Assembly (NCBI RefSeq): GCF_017876295.1 | Contig: NZ_JAGINT010000002.1 | Coordinates: 4,278,001-4,342,000, forward strand | Origin: Kribbella aluminosa | Lineage (GTDB): Bacteria; Actinomycetota; Actinomycetes; Propionibacteriales; Kribbellaceae | Length of the DNA stretch: 64,000 bases | Direction of reading: 5' to 3' | Shown here: piece by piece, positions 16,183 to 25,229 of the stretch | How the letters are laid out: each line of letters begins with the position of its first letter | Numbering within the stretch: the stretch's first letter is position 1 | Made by a program: the position numbers and the translations under genes | The notes under the pieces: generated by a model | The model's database searches: none | The model's input: only the letters and a program-made list of their open reading frames with translations | Told to the model about the DNA's origin: nothing

Positions 16183-16973
16183 CAAGCCCCGAGAACCTCC
16201 TGAAGCTGGCTGTGGAGGTGGCGGCGGAGGCCGCGCAACTGATCGTCGAGCGCCGCCGCGGCACGATCACCGTCGCGGACACCAAGAGCACGATCACGGA
16301 CGTGGTGACCGCGGTCGACCGCGAGTCCGAGGAGCTGATCCGTGCCCGGGTGCTGAAGGCCCGGCCGGACGACTCGTTCCTCGGCGAGGAGGGCGACGAC
16401 GTGGTCGGCACCAGCGGCGTGCGCTGGGTCGTCGACCCGATCGACGGCACGGTCAACTACCTGTACGACCTCCCGACGTACGCCGTGTCGATCGCGGTCG
16501 AGCAGGACGGGAGGACGGTCGCCGGCGTGGTCGTGGACGCGCCGAAGGGCGAGGTGTTCACCGCGACGCTCGGTGGTGGCGCGTTCGCCGACGGCAAGCC
16601 GATCCGGGTGTCCGGCGAGACCGAGCTGGCGAAGGCGCTGGTCGGCACCGGCTTCGGGTACGACCCGGCGCGCCGGCAGGTGCAGGCCGAGGTGATCCAG
16701 CACCTGATCACCAAGGTCCGCGACATCCGCCGGATCGGCGTCGGCGCGATCGACCTGTGCTACGTGGCGTGCGGCCGGCTGGACGCGGTGTTCGAGCGCG
16801 GGCTGAACCCGTGGGACTACGGCGCGGGCGCGCTGATCGCGTCCGAGGCCGGGGCGACCGTCGGCGGTCTGCACGGGGCGCCGGTGTCACCGGAGATGTC
16901 GATCGCGGCCAGCCCGGCGCTCTTCGGGCCGTTCCACGACCTGCTCGCCGGAGCCGACCCGCTACGCGCTTAG
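16179..16973 (+). CDS. suhB: inositol monophosphatase-family phosphatase (SuhB)
   Basis: A 264-residue member of the inositol monophosphatase family. Metal-site motifs are LGEEGDD (about residue 69), WVVDPIDGTVNY (about 87-98) and WDYGAGALIASEAG near the C-terminus. The neighbourhood matches mycobacterial suhB (Rv2701c), which is also next to the DUF4193 gene. It may dephosphorylate inositol-1-phosphate for phosphatidylinositol or mycothiol synthesis in the cytosol, though fructose-1,6-bisphosphatase or histidinol-phosphatase activity cannot be ruled out for this family. A hairpin terminator follows. Confidence 0.9.
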   Translation: MTSPENLLKLAVEVAAEAAQLIVERRRGTITVADTKSTITDVVTAVDRESEELIRARVLKARPDDSFLGEEGDDVVGTSGVRWVVDPIDGTVNYLYDLPTYAVSIAVEQDGRTVAGVVVDAPKGEVFTATLGGGAFADGKPIRVSGETELAKALVGTGFGYDPARRQVQAEVIQHLITKVRDIRRIGVGAIDLCYVACGRLDAVFERGLNPWDYGAGALIASEAGATVGGLHGAPVSPEMSIAASPALFGPFHDLLAGADPLRA

Positions 16974-16984
16974 AGTCTCCTGAG

Positions 16985-17020
16985 TGCTCGTTTCTGCGCA
17001 GTACCGCGCACTAACGAGCA
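16985..17020 (+). terminator. hairpin terminator after suhB
   Basis: TGCTCGTT (16985-16992) pairs with AACGAGCA (17013-17020), and inside it TGCGC (16995-16999) pairs with GCGCA (17006-17010), giving an extended stem starting 12 bp after the suhB stop codon. Only a weak T-rich tail follows, as is common in high-GC genomes. Confidence 0.65.
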
Positions 17021-17269
17021 TTCATGTGTTCGGTACTGTCATTTGTTGCGACACGCGGGTCACACCATGGACCCAGTCGTGCATTGCGGACCTTTATAGG
17101 GCACAATCCCGTCCTCGGGAACGGTGATTGCCGATCCCGGCCTGGCTGTCAAGGGTTTCGGGGGACGAAAGTTCAGCGCGGTGCTCCGACCGCGGAATTT
17201 CTCGGCCGCTCCACCCGTTCAAGGGCTCAGCAGGCAACACCACGGGTACGAAGAGGGCAGGGAAACACC

Positions 17270-17569
17270 ATGGCGACTGATTACGACGCCCCGCGCAAGA
17301 CGGACGAGGACGCTTCCGAAGAGTCGATCGAGGAGCTCAAGACTCGGCGTCACGACAAGAACTCCGGCAAGGTCGACGAGGACGAGGCCGAGGCCGCGGA
17401 GAGCTTCGAGCTGCCCGGCGCCGACCTGAGTCACGAGGAGTTGGCGGTCCGGGTGCTCCCGCGCCAGGCCGACGAGTTCACCTGTTCGAGCTGCTTCCTG
17501 GTTCACCACCGCAGCCAGCTCGCCGAAACGAAGAAGGGGCAGCTGATCTGCCGCGACTGCGCTGCCTGA
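17270..17569 (+). CDS. DUF4193 family zinc-ribbon-like small protein
   Basis: A 99-residue acidic protein ending in a zinc-ribbon-like segment: CSSCFLVHHRSQL then LICRDCAA, i.e. two Cys pairs 22 residues apart. The N-terminal half is highly charged and likely disordered (ASEESIEELKTRRHDKNSGKVDED). This is DUF4193, conserved through Actinobacteria and always near dut and suhB (Rv2699c in M. tuberculosis); its function is unknown. Start is ATG at 17270 with AGGGCAGGGA upstream. It has its own 296-bp leader region; I see no other gene there, only the suhB terminator and AT-richer sequence (TTTATAGG at 17093-17100) that may hold its promoter. Confidence 0.9.
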   Translation: MATDYDAPRKTDEDASEESIEELKTRRHDKNSGKVDEDEAEAAESFELPGADLSHEELAVRVLPRQADEFTCSSCFLVHHRSQLAETKKGQLICRDCAA

Positions 17570-17629
17570 GCGCGAGCCCTCGTGGACGAGCGGAGCGAGT
17601 TTGCAATCCAGTACTTCGTCTGCAACCTG

Positions 17630-17667
17630 CAGCGGGACCGTTCCACGGTTGTGGAACGGTCCCGCTG
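17630..17667. terminator. bidirectional terminator between convergent DUF4193 and DUF4235 genes
   Basis: A perfect 17-bp stem: CAGCGGGACCGTTCCAC (17630-17646) with its complement at 17651-17667 and a GGTT tetraloop. It lies 60 bp after the plus-strand gene and 15 bp after the minus-strand gene ends, so it can serve both directions. Confidence 0.85.
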
Positions 17668-17681
17668 TGCTGTCCTGATGC

Positions 17682-18002
17682 CTACTCGTCGTCCTTCTTC
17701 GCGATGCTCTTGAGCAGCGTCCCGTTGGCGGCGTCCTCCTCGTAGCCGGGCGGGGCGTAGCCGGTGGACTTCAGCCAGTACGCGGCCGCGCGACGCTCGG
17801 CGAACAGCCGGGCAGCTGCGGCGGCTCCGGCGCTGACGGCTGCCCAGGTGGCAACCTCGGCGTACCCGCCCTGGCCGTTCTTCGGCGGCTTCCCGCCGGA
17901 TCCCAGCTTCCAGGCGGTGCTGACCGCCTTGCTCGCGGCCAGGCCCACCACGATCGTGAACGCGGCCTGTACCAGCCTCCAGCCGATCTTCGCTCCGACC
18001 AC
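17682..18002 (-). CDS. DUF4235 family membrane protein
   Basis: A 106-residue protein beginning VGAKIGWRLVQAAFTIVVGLAASKAVSTAWK, with two predicted hydrophobic helices (about 10-28 and 48-66) and a charged C-terminal tail (AKKDDE). This matches DUF4235, small actinobacterial membrane proteins of unknown function. Its start at 18002 follows a 30-bp gap from the DUF3093 gene on the same strand, so the two may share a transcript. Confidence 0.82.
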   Translation of the reverse strand: MVGAKIGWRLVQAAFTIVVGLAASKAVSTAWKLGSGGKPPKNGQGGYAEVATWAAVSAGAAAAARLFAERRAAAYWLKSTGYAPPGYEEDAANGTLLKSIAKKDDE

Positions 18003-18032
18003 TGCAAACCCTCCTCGTACGACTGCTGACAG

Positions 18033-18512
18033 TCAGGATCTTCCCACGCTGTGCCCGCTGAGCGCGGCAGCAAGCCGATCGGGGTGCCGCGTGGCGATCA
18101 GCCAGTACGGCGCCGGGTCGCCCGGGTCGGTGATCTGCACCCGGACGGCCCCGGGCAGGTAGCTGCGCAGGACCAGGTACGCCTTCGGGTCGCAGTCGCG
18201 CCCGAACGCGTTCCGCGCCGCGTCACCGGACAGTGCCTCGACGTCGCCGAGGTACGTACGGTCGATCTCCGCGCGCCCGGCCCGCAGCCGCCGGTCGTCG
18301 ACCTCGACGCGCGCCCCGCCGTACCGGAGGAAGAGTGCCAGCAGCAGGGCCGCGGCGAGCCCGCCGACGATCGCCCCGGCGGGCGTTCCGGCCGGCACGG
18401 CGACGATGACGAACAGGGTGATCACGGTGGCCGCGGCGATGATCCACCACGACACCGGCACCCGCAGACTTTCGCGATACGTACTTTCCTTCTGGCTTTC
18501 CTTCTGGCCCAC
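18033..18512 (-). CDS. DUF3093 family membrane protein
   Basis: A 159-residue protein with two adjacent transmembrane helices at about residues 20-40 and 44-64 (WWIIAAATVITLFVIVAVPA and the following Gly/Ala/Leu stretch), then a soluble beta-rich domain ending YWLIATRHPDRLAAAL. This is DUF3093 (Rv2698 in M. tuberculosis), always divergent from dut as here. The N-terminus holds a short duplicated QKES. Function unknown. The start at 18512 is 52 bp from the dut GTG. Confidence 0.87.
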   Translation of the reverse strand: MGQKESQKESTYRESLRVPVSWWIIAAATVITLFVIVAVPAGTPAGAIVGGLAAALLLALFLRYGGARVEVDDRRLRAGRAEIDRTYLGDVEALSGDAARNAFGRDCDPKAYLVLRSYLPGAVRVQITDPGDPAPYWLIATRHPDRLAAALSGHSVGRS

Positions 18513-18550
18513 AGGCCCAGCCTGGCATGTGGACCGTCCGGGGCGCTCGA

Positions 18551-18556
18551 TAGGGT
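18551..18556 (+). promoter_or_regulatory. -10 box giving a leaderless dut transcript
   Basis: TAGGGT fits TANNNT and ends 8 bases before the GTG start codon at 18565, so transcription would begin at or next to the start codon. There is no ribosome site before dut, in agreement. Confidence 0.5.
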
Positions 18557-18564
18557 CGCCTCTC

Positions 18565-19017
<453 letters not shown>

Positions 19018-19105
19018 TCAGGTGCAGCCGGTTGACCTGCCGGATGCGCGAGACTACGGCGCGGCATCAGCGCCCGTACCAACATCCAGGAAGTAGGCAA
19101 GAGCT

Positions 19106-19747
19106 GTGATCTTCCGCCGTAAGGGCAAGAACGACGAGCCCGACACGAGCGAGACCGTCGAGGAGACGCCGGACGTTCGCGCCGAAGGTCCGTTCGACTC
19201 GACCGAGGTCGAGGACGCCGACCTGGAGTCGGACGACCGGATCGACCTGGGAGCGCTGCAGGTCGCCGGGATGCCCGGGATGGAGCTGGGGCTGCAGGTC
19301 GACGAGCAGAGCGGCGTGGTGCAGGCGGTGCTGCTGATGCTGGACGACTCCGCGCTCGAGCTGCGGGCGTTCGCGGCGCCGAAGACCAGCGGCATCTGGG
19401 ACGAAGTACGGCAGGAGATCATGGACGAGGCCGCCCGGATGGGCGGGACGGCGACCGAGTCCGACGGCCCGTTCGGCACCGAGCTGGTGCTGGTGGTCCC
19501 GGTCGAGGACCCGGAAGGACAGGTCTTCAGCCAGACGTCCCGGGTGATCGGCGTGGACGGTCCGCGCTGGCTGCTCCGCGGTACCGTCCTGGGCCGCGCC
19601 GCCGTCGAGCCGGACGCCGCGGCGCCGATGGAGGAGACTCTGCGGAACGTCGTCGTGGTCCGCGGGAACGAGCCGATGGCGGTCCGCGAGTCGCTGCCGC
19701 TGCGGCTGCCCGAGGACGCCCAGCCGAACGACGCCGAGCAGGCCTGA
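19106..19747 (+). CDS. DUF3710 family protein
   Basis: A 213-residue acidic protein starting MIFRRKGKNDEPD (GTG at 19106). The first 50 residues are charged and probably disordered; from about residue 55 (RIDLGALQVAGMPGMELGLQ) the DUF3710 domain runs to near residue 200, with WDEVRQEIMDEAARMGG and a conserved GPRWLLRG segment. The homologue in M. tuberculosis is Rv2696c, in the same place after dut. Function unknown. Confidence 0.88.
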   Translation: MIFRRKGKNDEPDTSETVEETPDVRAEGPFDSTEVEDADLESDDRIDLGALQVAGMPGMELGLQVDEQSGVVQAVLLMLDDSALELRAFAAPKTSGIWDEVRQEIMDEAARMGGTATESDGPFGTELVLVVPVEDPEGQVFSQTSRVIGVDGPRWLLRGTVLGRAAVEPDAAAPMEETLRNVVVVRGNEPMAVRESLPLRLPEDAQPNDAEQA

Positions 19748-19753
19748 CCGGAC

Positions 19754-19759
19754 TACACT
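19754..19759 (+). promoter_or_regulatory. -10 box for the OB-fold gene
   Basis: TACACT, a full TANNNT match, ends exactly 7 bases before the ATG at 19767, the spacing expected of a leaderless actinobacterial mRNA. No ribosome site precedes the ATG. Confidence 0.55.
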
Positions 19760-19766
19760 CGACCTC

Positions 19767-20156
19767 ATGGGCAGCAACAAACCCGCGGGGCTGTGGAAGC
19801 GTGCCTTCCGCGGCCTGGCCGGAGACCGCGACCAGCAGGATGCCGAAGTCCTTCAGGACTTCGCGCAGGACTGCGGTGCGCGCTCCATCACCGGCTGCCA
19901 CGACCGGGAGCTCGTCACGCTGTACGGCACACTGCGCACCATCACGTTCAGCCCGCGCGGCGGCGTACCGGCACTGGAGGGTGAGTTGTACGACGGAACC
20001 GGCACGGTCAAGCTGATCTGGCTCGGCCGCCGCAAGATCGGCGGCATCCACGCCGGCTCGGAGCTGATCGCCTCCGGCCGGATCGGCGTCGTCGAAGGCG
20101 ACCGGGTGATGTTCAACCCGCGCTACGAGCTCCGGCCCCAAGAAGCCCATGGCTGA
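19767..20156 (+). CDS. OB-fold nucleic-acid-binding-like protein
   Basis: A 129-residue protein with an OB-fold core: LVTLYGTLRTITFSP, ALEGELYDGTGTVKLIWLGR, GGIHAGSELIASGRIGVVEG and VMFNPRYEL, in the order of the five-strand OB barrel seen in RecG-wedge and tRNA-anticodon-type domains. It corresponds to Rv2694c. Its 3' end overlaps the DUF3159 gene by 8 bp. Binding of nucleic acid is inferred from fold only. Confidence 0.85.
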   Translation: MGSNKPAGLWKRAFRGLAGDRDQQDAEVLQDFAQDCGARSITGCHDRELVTLYGTLRTITFSPRGGVPALEGELYDGTGTVKLIWLGRRKIGGIHAGSELIASGRIGVVEGDRVMFNPRYELRPQEAHG

Positions 20157-20826
20157 GCCCGCGGCACCGAAGGGCCTTGGCAGCTGGGTCGGCATGATGG
20201 TCGACGTCGGTCTGCCGTGGATCGCGTTCACCCTCGTCTACGGCTTCAGCGACCACAACCTGAAGCTCGCGCTGATCGTGTCGATCGCGTCCGCTGGTGT
20301 CGTGGCGTTGTTCCGCCTGGTCCGCCGCAAGCCGATCGCGAGCGTGATCGCCGGGTTCATCGGCGTCCTGATCTCGGCCTGGACCGCGCACCACACCGGC
20401 CAGGCACAGGACGCGTTCCTCCCCGGCATCCTGCTGAACGCCGGCTACGGCCTGCTGTACCTGGTGACGATCGTGACCCGGTATCCGCTGTTCGGCCTGC
20501 TGTACGGCGTGATCACCCAGACGTGGCTCGGCTGGCGCAACGACCCCGACCTGTTCCGCGGCCTGAACCGCGTGACCATCGTCTTCGCCAGCCAGGTCGC
20601 GATCCGGCTGGTGATCATGGTCCCGCTCTACCTCGCCCACAACGTCAACGCCCTCGGCATCGCCAAGATCGGCCTCGGCCTCCCGTTCTACGCCGTCACC
20701 CTCTGGGCCGCGTACTCCGTACTCCGCGCCTCCATGCCACCCGAGAAGTGGGACGAGGTCAAAGACAACTTCGCCCACCTCCTCCGAGGCACCAAACCCG
20801 AAAACAAACCCGAAGAACGCGCCTAA
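20149..20826 (+). CDS. DUF3159 family membrane protein
   Basis: A 225-residue protein with about six transmembrane helices, starting near VDVGLPWIAFTLVYGFS. DUF3159 (Rv2693c in M. tuberculosis) is a conserved actinobacterial inner-membrane protein of unknown function; distant resemblance to intracellular septation-type proteins is sometimes noted. It is the last gene before the repeat-rich island; in mycobacteria its next neighbour is ceoC/trkA, which here is 4.4 kb away. Confidence 0.87.
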   Translation: MAEPAAPKGLGSWVGMMVDVGLPWIAFTLVYGFSDHNLKLALIVSIASAGVVALFRLVRRKPIASVIAGFIGVLISAWTAHHTGQAQDAFLPGILLNAGYGLLYLVTIVTRYPLFGLLYGVITQTWLGWRNDPDLFRGLNRVTIVFASQVAIRLVIMVPLYLAHNVNALGIAKIGLGLPFYAVTLWAAYSVLRASMPPEKWDEVKDNFAHLLRGTKPENKPEERA

Positions 20827-21770
20827 CCCGATCCCCTCCGCCAGGCGCTCTGCTCTGTGACTCCGTCTCCGTGACGGCGCCCCACTCGACCCACTTGCAG
20901 GCCCCAACCACGCCGCGGAGCCACCTGCCCGCCGTTCGAGCGGATCCGGCCCCGCCGCGGCCGTCCCGCTGACCACACGATGCCCGCGAACGGCACCTCG
21001 CCGAACGTCATCGACGAAGTCGAGCTACTGCCGGCCGTGACCGACAAACGGGCGCCACCCAGTTTCGCGGAAATGACAGCGCCCGTGGCAACTACACCTC
21101 TGGCTGTCGTCAAGCGGGTGGTACTTCGCCCGACGATTGCTCGTGAGTTCGAACCCCAGCCGAGCGAGCCCACCAGACACACCTACCGCCCGCCTGCCCA
21201 GCAATACACCCCGCGGCGACAGCACCCGGCCGTGACAGCACCCGGCCGTGACAGCACCCGGCCGTGACCGCACCGCCCGGGCCCGCCTCGACGGCGTCCG
21301 GCTCCCCGATCGGGACATCGCCGCCCAGGCCGCACACCGCGTGCGCCGACCTCCCGGCCAATCACCTGCCCCGCGAGCGACCCGTCCTCGCGCGTCCTGC
21401 CATCCGGGTTCTGCCCCCGCCCGTCTCACCCCGGTCCTGTCTCCGCCCGGCCCGTCCTTGTGCGGCCTGCCCTGCCCATCCGGTTCCCCCTGCCCGTCCT
21501 TGTGCGTCCCGCCCGTCCCGGCCATCCTGCTCCGTGCTTCTCGGCCCGGCCTCTCCTGCACGGCTTGCCTGTTATTGCCGCGTCTGTCACGGCTCGATCG
21601 ACGGCCTGACCGCCGTACCGTCCTCATGAGGTCAGCGCGGCCCCGGGGCCAGTGCCGAGAGCGGGTCCAGCCGGGCCGCCGTCATGGGCCGGCCACCGGC
21701 GGTCGGTGACAGCAGCCGGAGCGTGGATGTGCGGGCGAAGTTCTCCATGATCCGGAGTCGGACCACAGTC
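20827..21770. other. 944-bp stretch with no convincing gene
   Basis: All open frames here have biased, low-complexity composition (Arg/Gly/Pro-rich) with no recognisable domain, so I call none. The stretch has a 3 x 16-bp tandem repeat at 21218-21265 and several homopolymer-like C/G runs (21411-21560). A GAGTTCGAACCCC stretch at 21150-21162 looks like a tRNA T-loop but lacks pairing arms. It is the left flank of the HNH island. Confidence 0.6.
21218..21265. repeat. three perfect 16-bp tandem repeats
   Basis: GACAGCACCCGGCCGT occurs three times head to tail (21218-21233, 21234-21249, 21250-21265). The 16-bp period is not a multiple of three, which supports the view that the stretch is non-coding. 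Confidence 0.9.
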
Positions 21771-24302
21771 TCAGCGAACTGTGACTCTCTGGGTTCCGGT
21801 GTGGTCGACGTGGAAGGTGAATCCGTGGGGGCTGGTCCATTCGATGCCCCCGTCGGGCAGGCGTCGGTTGTGCCAGCCGCCGAAGGTTTTGGCGCGGTGG
21901 TGGAGTCGGTTTTGCGGTATGAGGTTGTCGACGCTGGTCTGCGCCACCGGTCGGGCTGGTCCGGGTGGTCGTGCCGATCCCGGTGGTGCTGTCGGTCCCG
22001 GTGGTGCGGTCGGTCCCGGTGGTCTGGTGCTTCCTGGTGGGCCTGTCCGTCCGGGTGGGCTTGTGGAGTCGGCTCGCCCGGCGCAGTCAGCTCGGGTCTG
22101 CAACAACCCGGACGAGTCCGGTTCACCGGTACTGTCCACGTGGTTGCTGTGCTCCGTGCCGCTGTGCTCCGTGCCGCTGTGCTCCGTGCCGGTGTGCTCC
22201 GGGTTGGCGTGGTCCGTGCCGGTGTGGTGGTACGGGGTGATGTGGTCGAGGTCCATGGATGGGGTGGCTTCGCCACTGCTGTGGGGGAACATGTCGACGG
22301 GGTGGCGCAGCCGTACTCGTTCGCGGATTCGGTCGGGGATTTCGTAGCTGTGGACGCTGACCTGGTCGTGCAGGTCGATGACTGGCTTCACGATCACTTG
22401 GTCGTGCCCGAGCAACTCGCCTAGTTGGTTCGCGAGCAGGGGGCCGAGCTGTTCTACCCGGAGTACGCCGGTGCCGGTGGTGAGGGTCTTGTCGGTGAGG
22501 TGTACGTACATGGTGTGCCGCGGCCGCCGACCGCTGCTCGCGCCGAGTCCGGTGCTGTAGGCGTCGCGCTTGATGGCGGCGAGCCGCTCCTGCAGCGTGT
22601 CGGCCAGCGCGAGCCGCGTAAACGCCTGCCCGGCACCGGCACCGTCCAGATCGTCTACATGGTCCACGCGGTACCCAGCGTCCGCCTGGTACCTACCGTC
22701 CATGTCGTACTCCTGGTCCACCCCGCACTCCTGGTCCACCCCGCACTCCTGGTCCACCCCGTACTCCTGGTCCACGTCGACCTCATGGTCGGCGTCGTAC
22801 ACGTCGTCGTCGTCGATGTCGTACGTGCGGGGTGTTCCGTCCATGCCGGGTGTACCGTCCACGCCGCACCTACCGTCCGTGCTGTCCATGGCGCCGTCTG
22901 TGCGGGACCTGCCGGGCGCGCCGTCCGTGCTGCACGCACTGTCCACGGCGGACGCGTCATCGGCGGCGGTCGGGTCGTTGGTGGTCGGGTTATCACCCTC
23001 GATGTGGTTGGCCACGGCCGCGTGATCGCCCAGAGCCTCGTCGTCACGCGGGGGCTCGTATGTCGCGGGGGCCTCGCCCGCAGTGGTGGCTGCGTCCTGA
23101 GCCACGGCCCCGCCGCAGTCGGCCTGAGGACCCGGTGCAGCCGGTGCAGCCTGGGCAGTCGGGTCGGCCGGCCCGGAGCGGTCCGTCGGGCTGGCCTGGC
23201 CGGCCTGGGCTGCCTGAGCGGACTGGGTCGTTGGGTCGGCCTGAGCGGTTGGGGCGGGCTGGGCCGTCGGGTTGGCCTGGGCGGTTGGGGCGGGCTGGGC
23301 CGTCGGTTTGGCCTGGGCCGTCAGGTCGGTTGGGGCGGGCTGGGCTGCTGGGTTGGTCGGCGTGGCCGAGGCGGGGTCTGTGGCTGGGTGGGGCTGGTTG
23401 GTGGGGTGTCGGCGGGTGTCTGGTCGGGTGTGCGGGTTGGGGGTGGTCGGCGGGCTGGAGTACGGGTCGGCCGGGCCGGGTCGGGGTGGTGGGGTGGGCT
23501 TTGGCTTGGTTGGTTGGGTGTGGGCGAGGTGGCGGGCTACTTGGAGGAGGTTGTGGGCGGCGGCGGGGTCGGCGATCCAGCCGATGGCTTTGGCGCGGCG
23601 TTGGTCGAGGGTGTCGGTGTCGCCGAGGGTTTTCAGTGCGTGGGCGAGGTCGTTGATGGTGGCGTCGAAGCGGATGATGTCGCCGGTGGCGGCGCGGACC
23701 CAGATGCGTTTGGTGCCGTGGTCGTCGCTGGGGTCGGACTGGGCGACGAACACGCCACGGGTGCGGGCGGCGGCCTCGGCGTCGGCTTGCGCCTGGTCGG
23801 GGTCGGCGTGCCAGACGGCGGCGGTGATGATATTGGTGAGCCGGCCCGGGGTGACTGTGTTCACGATGCCGGCGACGCGGCGGTCGACGATCGTGGCGGC
23901 TTCGATCGACAGTGACAGGCAGGCGCGGGCGATTTTGCGGGCGCGCCAGGAGATCGCGGTTCCGGCCAGTACAGCGGCCCAGATCCGAGGGAGGCGGTGT
24001 CTGAGGGCGAGTGCTTCGCCGATCAGTGACGAGGCTGCGCCGCTGGACATACCGAGGACGGCGCCGAACTCGACGGGCGCGAACTCGGCGACGCCGGGGC
24101 AGCCCTCGCCGCCGTAGACCTGGAGTCGTTCGTAGCCGGGCAGCGGGTCGCGACCGGTCCAGGTGACGACGGCGTGGTGGTCGGCGAAGGCGAGCGCGGT
24201 GCGCAGGATGCCGACGGCGGCGTGTTCCTGATCGTGGGCGTACTCGGCTGCCGCGGCCAACAGGTCCGTGGTGTCGAGGGCGTCCAGATCAGGATCGAAC
24301 AT
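21771..24302 (-). CDS. DUF222/HNH endonuclease (13E12-repeat family) with low-complexity expansions
   Basis: An 843-residue protein; family members are usually 400-550 residues. The DUF222 domain covers about residues 1-270 (TWTGRDPLPGYERLQVYGGEG, AVLGMSSGAASSLIGEALAL, VDRRVAGIV). A Pro/Ala/Thr/Gln-rich stretch follows (about 275-400, with repeated TAQPAP), then Asp-rich repeats (VDQEYGVDQECGVDQE). A folded part resumes near 570-690 up to MDLDHITPYHH, the first half of the HNH finger. About 95 residues of repeat (TGTEHSGTEHS, then PPGPTAPPG) separate it from DNLIPQNRLHHRAKTFGGW near 790-812, which holds the Asn and final His. Whether it still folds as a nuclease is uncertain. Such genes occur in many copies in actinomycetes and host prophage attachment in mycobacteria (REP13E12). 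Confidence 0.85.
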   Translation of the reverse strand: MFDPDLDALDTTDLLAAAAEYAHDQEHAAVGILRTALAFADHHAVVTWTGRDPLPGYERLQVYGGEGCPGVAEFAPVEFGAVLGMSSGAASSLIGEALALRHRLPRIWAAVLAGTAISWRARKIARACLSLSIEAATIVDRRVAGIVNTVTPGRLTNIITAAVWHADPDQAQADAEAAARTRGVFVAQSDPSDDHGTKRIWVRAATGDIIRFDATINDLAHALKTLGDTDTLDQRRAKAIGWIADPAAAHNLLQVARHLAHTQPTKPKPTPPPRPGPADPYSSPPTTPNPHTRPDTRRHPTNQPHPATDPASATPTNPAAQPAPTDLTAQAKPTAQPAPTAQANPTAQPAPTAQADPTTQSAQAAQAGQASPTDRSGPADPTAQAAPAAPGPQADCGGAVAQDAATTAGEAPATYEPPRDDEALGDHAAVANHIEGDNPTTNDPTAADDASAVDSACSTDGAPGRSRTDGAMDSTDGRCGVDGTPGMDGTPRTYDIDDDDVYDADHEVDVDQEYGVDQECGVDQECGVDQEYDMDGRYQADAGYRVDHVDDLDGAGAGQAFTRLALADTLQERLAAIKRDAYSTGLGASSGRRPRHTMYVHLTDKTLTTGTGVLRVEQLGPLLANQLGELLGHDQVIVKPVIDLHDQVSVHSYEIPDRIRERVRLRHPVDMFPHSSGEATPSMDLDHITPYHHTGTDHANPEHTGTEHSGTEHSGTEHSNHVDSTGEPDSSGLLQTRADCAGRADSTSPPGRTGPPGSTRPPGPTAPPGPTAPPGSARPPGPARPVAQTSVDNLIPQNRLHHRAKTFGGWHNRRLPDGGIEWTSPHGFTFHVDHTGTQRVTVR
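22150..22224. repeat. five 15-bp tandem repeats inside the HNH gene
   Basis: TGCTCCGTGCCGCTG at 22150-22164 and 22165-22179, then three diverged copies to 22224. On the coding (minus) strand they encode the HSGTE repeat that splits the HNH finger. Confidence 0.85.
22709..22780. repeat. four 18-bp tandem repeats inside the HNH gene
   Basis: ACTCCTGGTCCACCCCGC at 22709-22726 and 22727-22744 exactly, a third copy with one change (22745-22762) and a fourth, diverged one (22763-22780). The coding strand gives the six-residue VDQECG/VDQEYG repeats. Confidence 0.9.
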
Positions 24303-24650
24303 GTGTTCTATTGTAGATCACAGAATGGTCTCGGCCAAATCGGTGATAGGACGGGATTCCTTACGGGTAAGGAGAATTGGTTGATGGCGATGCGCGTGAA
24401 CGACAGTAGGTGTATCGAGTCGGGACACGTTCGCGGAGGTGTTCGGGAGACCCGGTTGGGCCTGGCGGGAGCGCAGTCGACCTCACGGGTTATCTCCGCC
24501 GAGGCTGCATCGCTGGTCGCAGACGCCCGTTGTGAGCACTCGGTGTTGCAATGGTGCTCTCAGTTGCGCGTCACGCGAACTGGCCGCGTTGGCGACGGTC
24601 GGCCGGGTGTGCCGGGCCGCGGCCTGTACGAGAAAGTTGGTTGCCCTGGG

Positions 24651-24692
24651 CATCACACGACGGTGCATCACACGACGGTGCATCACTCGACG
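24651..24692. repeat. 15-bp tandem repeat (2.8 copies)
   Basis: CATCACACGACGGTG at 24651-24665 and 24666-24680, then a partial diverged copy to 24692, in non-coding sequence. Confidence 0.85.
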
Positions 24693-25084
24693 CCCGGTCG
24701 CGTCGCATTACGGCAGCATTCGGTGCCTCCGCGGCCTTGTCATCCGCCTGCAGCCTGGCGCGAGCACCTTGGGCCCTGGAGTGGCTTCCGTGCGCACCAG
24801 CGACGGCTGCAGGAGTCAAGCCGCCGGCCTTGAACGGTGTCCAGCTAGCCTGCATGTCCCGTGACAACAGCAGCCGGCGCCACCACGTTCGCCCGGCAGT
24901 GCTGGTGCGTCCGCCGCCGAACGCGCGGCAAGGGTCAGCCGCAGCGAAGCGGTGACCAGTGCCTGCGCGTCCTGTCACCTCACAAGCATCCGACGCCACC
25001 ACCTCCGCCCGGCAACACGTCACGCGCGCCTGCCGGACGCGGCAACAGGCAGCCGCCGCGGATCGGTGTCGGCTCAGCCAGCAT

Positions 25085-25124
25085 CACGTCACCAGCACGA
25101 CGTCACCGGCACGACGTCACCGGC
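25085..25124. repeat. 14-bp tandem repeat (about 3 copies)
   Basis: ACGACGTCACCGGC at 25097-25110 and 25111-25124, preceded by a shortened copy (CACGTCACCAGC, 25085-25096). GACGTC palindromes recur in each unit. Confidence 0.85.
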
Positions 25125-25166
25125 ACGCAGCATCGCAGCGCTCCGTGCCGCCGCGTCTCGTCCGGT

Positions 25167-25229
25167 AGCACCTCACGTACGGCCCGCAGTACCTCACGTG
25201 CAGCCCGTAGTACCTCTCGTGCAGCCCCG
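25167..25229. repeat. 21-bp tandem repeat (3 copies)
   Basis: Units at 25167-25187, 25188-25208 and 25209-25229, each beginning AGYACCTC and sharing ACGTGCAGCCC or close variants, with a few changes between copies. Ends about 50 bp before the TrkA gene. Confidence 0.85.

Noticed and set aside
21117..21180. tRNA-like GAGTTCGAACCCC segment
   Set aside because: The T-loop-like word has no matching T-stem, and no acceptor or anticodon arms can be drawn in either direction.
21684..23915. Long plus-strand open frames opposite the HNH gene
   Set aside because: They are mirror frames of a high-GC gene with Val/Gly/Arg/Trp-rich, repeat-driven composition and no domain; the minus strand carries the clear DUF222 protein.
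22709..25229. CRISPR array
   Set aside because: Repeats are directly abutting units of 14-21 bp without unique spacers and no cas gene is near.
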